Source: Umbilicaria muhlenbergii (taxonomy: Eukaryota; Ascomycota; Lecanoromycetes; Umbilicariales; Umbilicariaceae). From it: a stretch of 64,000 nt of DNA. The DNA is taken from assembly GCA_000611775.1 (NCBI GenBank), contig KK106982.1, forward strand, positions 5,946,495 to 6,010,494. Direction: 5' to 3'. A model generated the notes under the pieces. The model ran no database searches and was not told the origin of the DNA. It saw nothing but the letters and a program-made list of their open reading frames with translations. Shown piece after piece: positions 61,300-64,000 of this stretch (the stretch's first letter is position 1; each line of letters opens with the position of its first letter). The position numbers and the translations under genes are program-made.

Positions 61300-62800
61300 C
61301 ACTGCCTCATTGATTCATGCTGCAATCTCTTGCCTCACTTGAGCTTGATCTTCAGCTGAGACTTCTTGGTTCTGGCAGTTCTGAGACATGTGTTCAGGTT
61401 GACAGCATTTAAAACATCAGAGGTTCATGAATCTGACTTGTTCAAGCTGTTTACTTGTCATACTTTCTTATTCTGCTCCTTCATTAATATTACTGTACCC
61501 CTTTAATGCCCTGACTGTCTGATTACAGTTAATGTCATGAGGTGCTAGATTTGTTGAACATTTTAAGATCATTGACTCAAAACCTTTCAAAATTATCTGC
61601 ATGATTATAAACTGTAGTCAGTTGAACTTCCTTGTTTCCTTCAGAATTCTCAACAAAGCTTTATCATCATGATTCATCCTCTGATATTTCTCCTGTCTCT
61701 CAATCTGCTGTGATGACATGATTTAATTATCACAGCCTGAAGCTCCTTCAATCTTCTTAATTGTCTCTTTAACCTTCTTATCATTCTTCCTCATCATTGT
61801 CTTTATGATTTGATGAGTGATCTCATCATTCAATCTGTTCATCAGTCTCTGTGCTATTTCTGATTCAATCTCATCTGAGAGATCTCATTTCAGTTCTCAG
61901 CTGTCTTTCATGTATTCTTGTAGTGGCCTTTCACTCTGCTGCAGGATAAACAACTTCTTAAATGCCTCTTGCTTTTAATCCTTCCTTTCTTGTTTTGGGA
62001 ACTGACGCTTCAAGGCTTTCATAAGTAACAGTCAACTTTCTGTGATTGTGTTGTCTTGATCATCAATTCATGCTCAGGTTAAATCATCTGTGTTTGAGAT
62101 TAATAAAAGAACCTTGACAGACTTCTTCTTTTTCTGAGATGAGTATACATGTGACACTTCAGTGAATGAGGTGTTCATCAACTGAATGAATGTTTTCACA
62201 CACTCCCCTGATTCCCCTGTGAACTCTGAGATTCAGAAAAGTGTCATGATGTTGCTTCACACTTTTCTTGTTATGTCATCTGATTGATGAATAGTGCTGA
62301 TGAATATTGATAGATGAGGTCCTGTTGTCATCACTTGTTGCTCATTTACAGCAGGTGTCTCTCATTCTTCAGTGATGACCTCTTTGTAAATATGTGACAA
62401 GGAATTTGATTCTCAGTCTGAGGCAACAGGCTTCACTTGAATCAGAGTGACTGAAAGTTCTGTTTCCCTGTTATATGTGTGTCTCTCTGTGTTACCAGTT
62501 TCACAGAGGGACCTGAGTGAGTTGTGTTGAGAGTTGAAAAGTGATGATGACTCTCATCATGCTGATGAAATAAGCTTGTCTCAGAAGCTCAGATGATTGA
62601 TGTTCTCCTCTGAGTTGTCTTCCTGCTCTGATCTGTTGTTGACTTCATCACATGTTGACAACTGTCTGATCAGCTGTGATCAACTTGAATCCTGTGAGGA
62701 CTTCAGTTTTTCTTTAATACTCAGCTGTTCTCAACTGTCACTCTCCCCCTTCCTTATTGACTTCATCCACTTTGATTATCAGTCATCAGTGGCAGTGAGC
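61300..62800 (-). other. Retroelement part: gag with CCHC zinc knuckle
   Basis: A zinc knuckle of the form Cx2Cx4Hx4C (CFKCCQPEHMSQNC) lies near 61380-61425. Upstream (to the right) is a helical, charged gag-like region. Start of gag not fixed. Part of the broken element. Confidence 0.7.
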
Positions 62801-62829
62801 ATCAGCGATTTAGTGATGAGGATATGAGT

Positions 62830-63340
62830 TAGTATCATTCACTTAACACTAGCGCAATGCACTCTGATCTGCTGATCTCATGTTGTAGCTCATGGCCGCT
62901 CAGAGCGCTTTTATTTGTGCCATTTGTGTATTGTGCAAATGTTGCTTTTATCAATGCTATTATTTCACGCAGCTTTGCCGTGGAAATCCATAAGAGCGCA
63001 TAATGTATACAAGTCAATAACATTGATGATGCCACTCTCAACTGTCAACATCATTATAGTTCACTGAGTGCTAGGTTTATTCCATCTGATTCTTATGATT
63101 TACGTGATGATGTTGTTGAGTTTGCACATTGTTAATTCAGTGCTATGTTCATCTTTCACGTTTAAAGTACTATAAGTGATGAACATTCATTGAACGTACT
63201 TGTTGTTCAATGAACATTGTGTGGGTTCATTGAACTTTCAAGTCATGAGAGAATATTGCGTATAATGCAGACATTGCAAGATACATCTATACATGATTAA
63301 CCTCAAATGACTGTAAACTCATTCATCATCCCTTTCTATG
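62830..63340. other. CpG-retaining segment inside the CpG-poor block
   Basis: About ten CpG sites survive in roughly 500 bp (for example AGCGC at 62851, GCCGCTC and AGAGCGC near 62893-62910), while the neighbouring kilobases have almost none. It may be a later insertion, or a terminal repeat or promoter that decayed less. Near its right end are inverted copies TTCATTGAAC and GTTCAATGAA. Confidence 0.45.
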
Positions 63341-64000
63341 AGGTATATGTGTAGTGCAGGTTGTGAATTGTCTCTTGATCTTTCAATTCACATGTCGTGT
63401 GCTGACTTGTAATCATCACCCTGAACATCATCATCATATGATGCAGCTGCAACTGCTTGAACAGATCCTCAACCTCATACTGCTTCTGTGACTCTGACGC
63501 TGTCATACTCATCATCATCATCACTGCTGAAGCCTCATTCCTCAGCCTGCAACTTCTTGATGTTGATGTTGATGTTACACTCAGCTCCTGCTGAGGTCAC
63601 ACTCAGCTTTCATTGCTCAAATGACATCTAACGCTCAGGAAAGTGCTGAACGATAGAATTGATTCAGTAGTGTAGGCTTTGACTATCAAGAACACATTGT
63701 TAGCCTGATTTGAGCAACATTAAAATGAAGAAAGACAGCCAAAGAGAGAAAGGAATAAATGAGTCATGATTCAAGTGTCACTAACATTGAGAGTGCTAGC
63801 TAGAATGTTGTTACTAATGCATTCACATGTTCAACAAGTCTTTCAAGAATTTAAAAAACTTACATGTTTAGTTCTCCTTCTCTTGAATCTTCTTCTTCTC
63901 TCATAATGCAGTCACTGTCTTCTTGCCTCTGTGAGTATTAATAAATTTCTCATAATTGACCTGATCATTGATGATACTGTTACTCACTCAGAAGCATTTC

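Larger units (their letters stand above)
53300..64000 (-). mobile_element. Broken Ty3/gypsy LTR retroelement, CpG-depleted
   Basis: An old fossil copy read right to left in the order gag, protease, RT, RNase H, integrase, which is the Ty3/gypsy order. It is broken many times (dozens of breaks) and no open frame exceeds about 100 codons. The RT type, with a YMDDG-like catalytic block and a QGLTxAxGTY-like motif, fits a fungal gypsy lineage. CpG is almost absent throughout, while CpA and TpG are common, which suggests long decay of a methylated or otherwise CpG-targeted element. About 2.6 kb left of integrase (53.3-55.9 kb) are unassigned and of similar composition. Terminal repeats were not delimited; the right end may lie beyond the window. 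Confidence 0.8.

Noticed and set aside
53300-64000. Classical CpA-to-TpA RIP as the cause of decay
   Set aside because: TpA is not enriched and CpA/TpG are abundant in the lines counted; CpG is what is missing.

Overview
The window is a gene-dense stretch of a filamentous ascomycete nuclear genome (Pezizomycotina; a Dothideomycete is my guess from protein style, not proven). The evidence is short introns of about 48-180 nt with GTANGT-type donors and CTAAC/CTGAC-like branch sites, gene spacing of 0.4-1.8 kb, and typical filamentous-fungal families: Fre metalloreductase, BIM1-like copper protein, GDT1, TOK potassium channel, DHA1 transporters, Vps62 and F-box proteins. Most gene models below were assembled by joining exons by eye. 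For each multi-exon gene the summed exon length is a multiple of three and the reading frame is kept across each junction.

Layout. 0.6-4.1 kb: a metalloreductase and a BIM1-like GPI protein, divergent around a promoter that holds a copper-response-like motif pair. 4.9-12.7 kb: a GDT1-type Golgi cation transporter, a telobox-Myb protein and pantothenate kinase. 14.0-16.5 kb: an unrecognised four-exon gene. 18.3-19.2 kb: a hemerythrin-fold protein whose reading frame is cut by one in-frame TGA. 19.8-21.0 kb: nested tandem repeats in front of a Pro/Ala/Lys-rich orphan gene. 22.7-36.7 kb: a membrane-anchored type-B carboxylesterase, a single-pass S/T-rich membrane protein, a doubtful F-box-like frame, a large DHA1 transporter, an AAAP amino-acid permease and a second single-pass membrane protein. 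37.2-43.3 kb: a TOK-type K+ channel and a DHA1 drug transporter. 44.1-51.9 kb: an amidoligase-like protein, a Vps62 protein, an F-box protein and a secreted/GPI-like protein with 107 consecutive threonines.

From about 53.3 kb to the right edge the base composition changes sharply. The DNA becomes AT-rich, nearly free of CpG, and carries a broken Ty3/gypsy retroelement on the minus strand in the order gag, protease, RT, RNase H, integrase. Its mutation pattern looks like CpG loss to TpG/CpA rather than the CpA-to-TpA signature of classical RIP.

The one clear functional pairing of neighbours is the copper module at 0.6-4.1 kb. A metalloreductase with a Met-rich N-terminus and a Cys cluster, plus a cell-surface BIM1-like copper protein, would act together at the plasma membrane or cell wall to reduce and capture copper. 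The remaining genes look like independent housekeeping, transport and surface functions.
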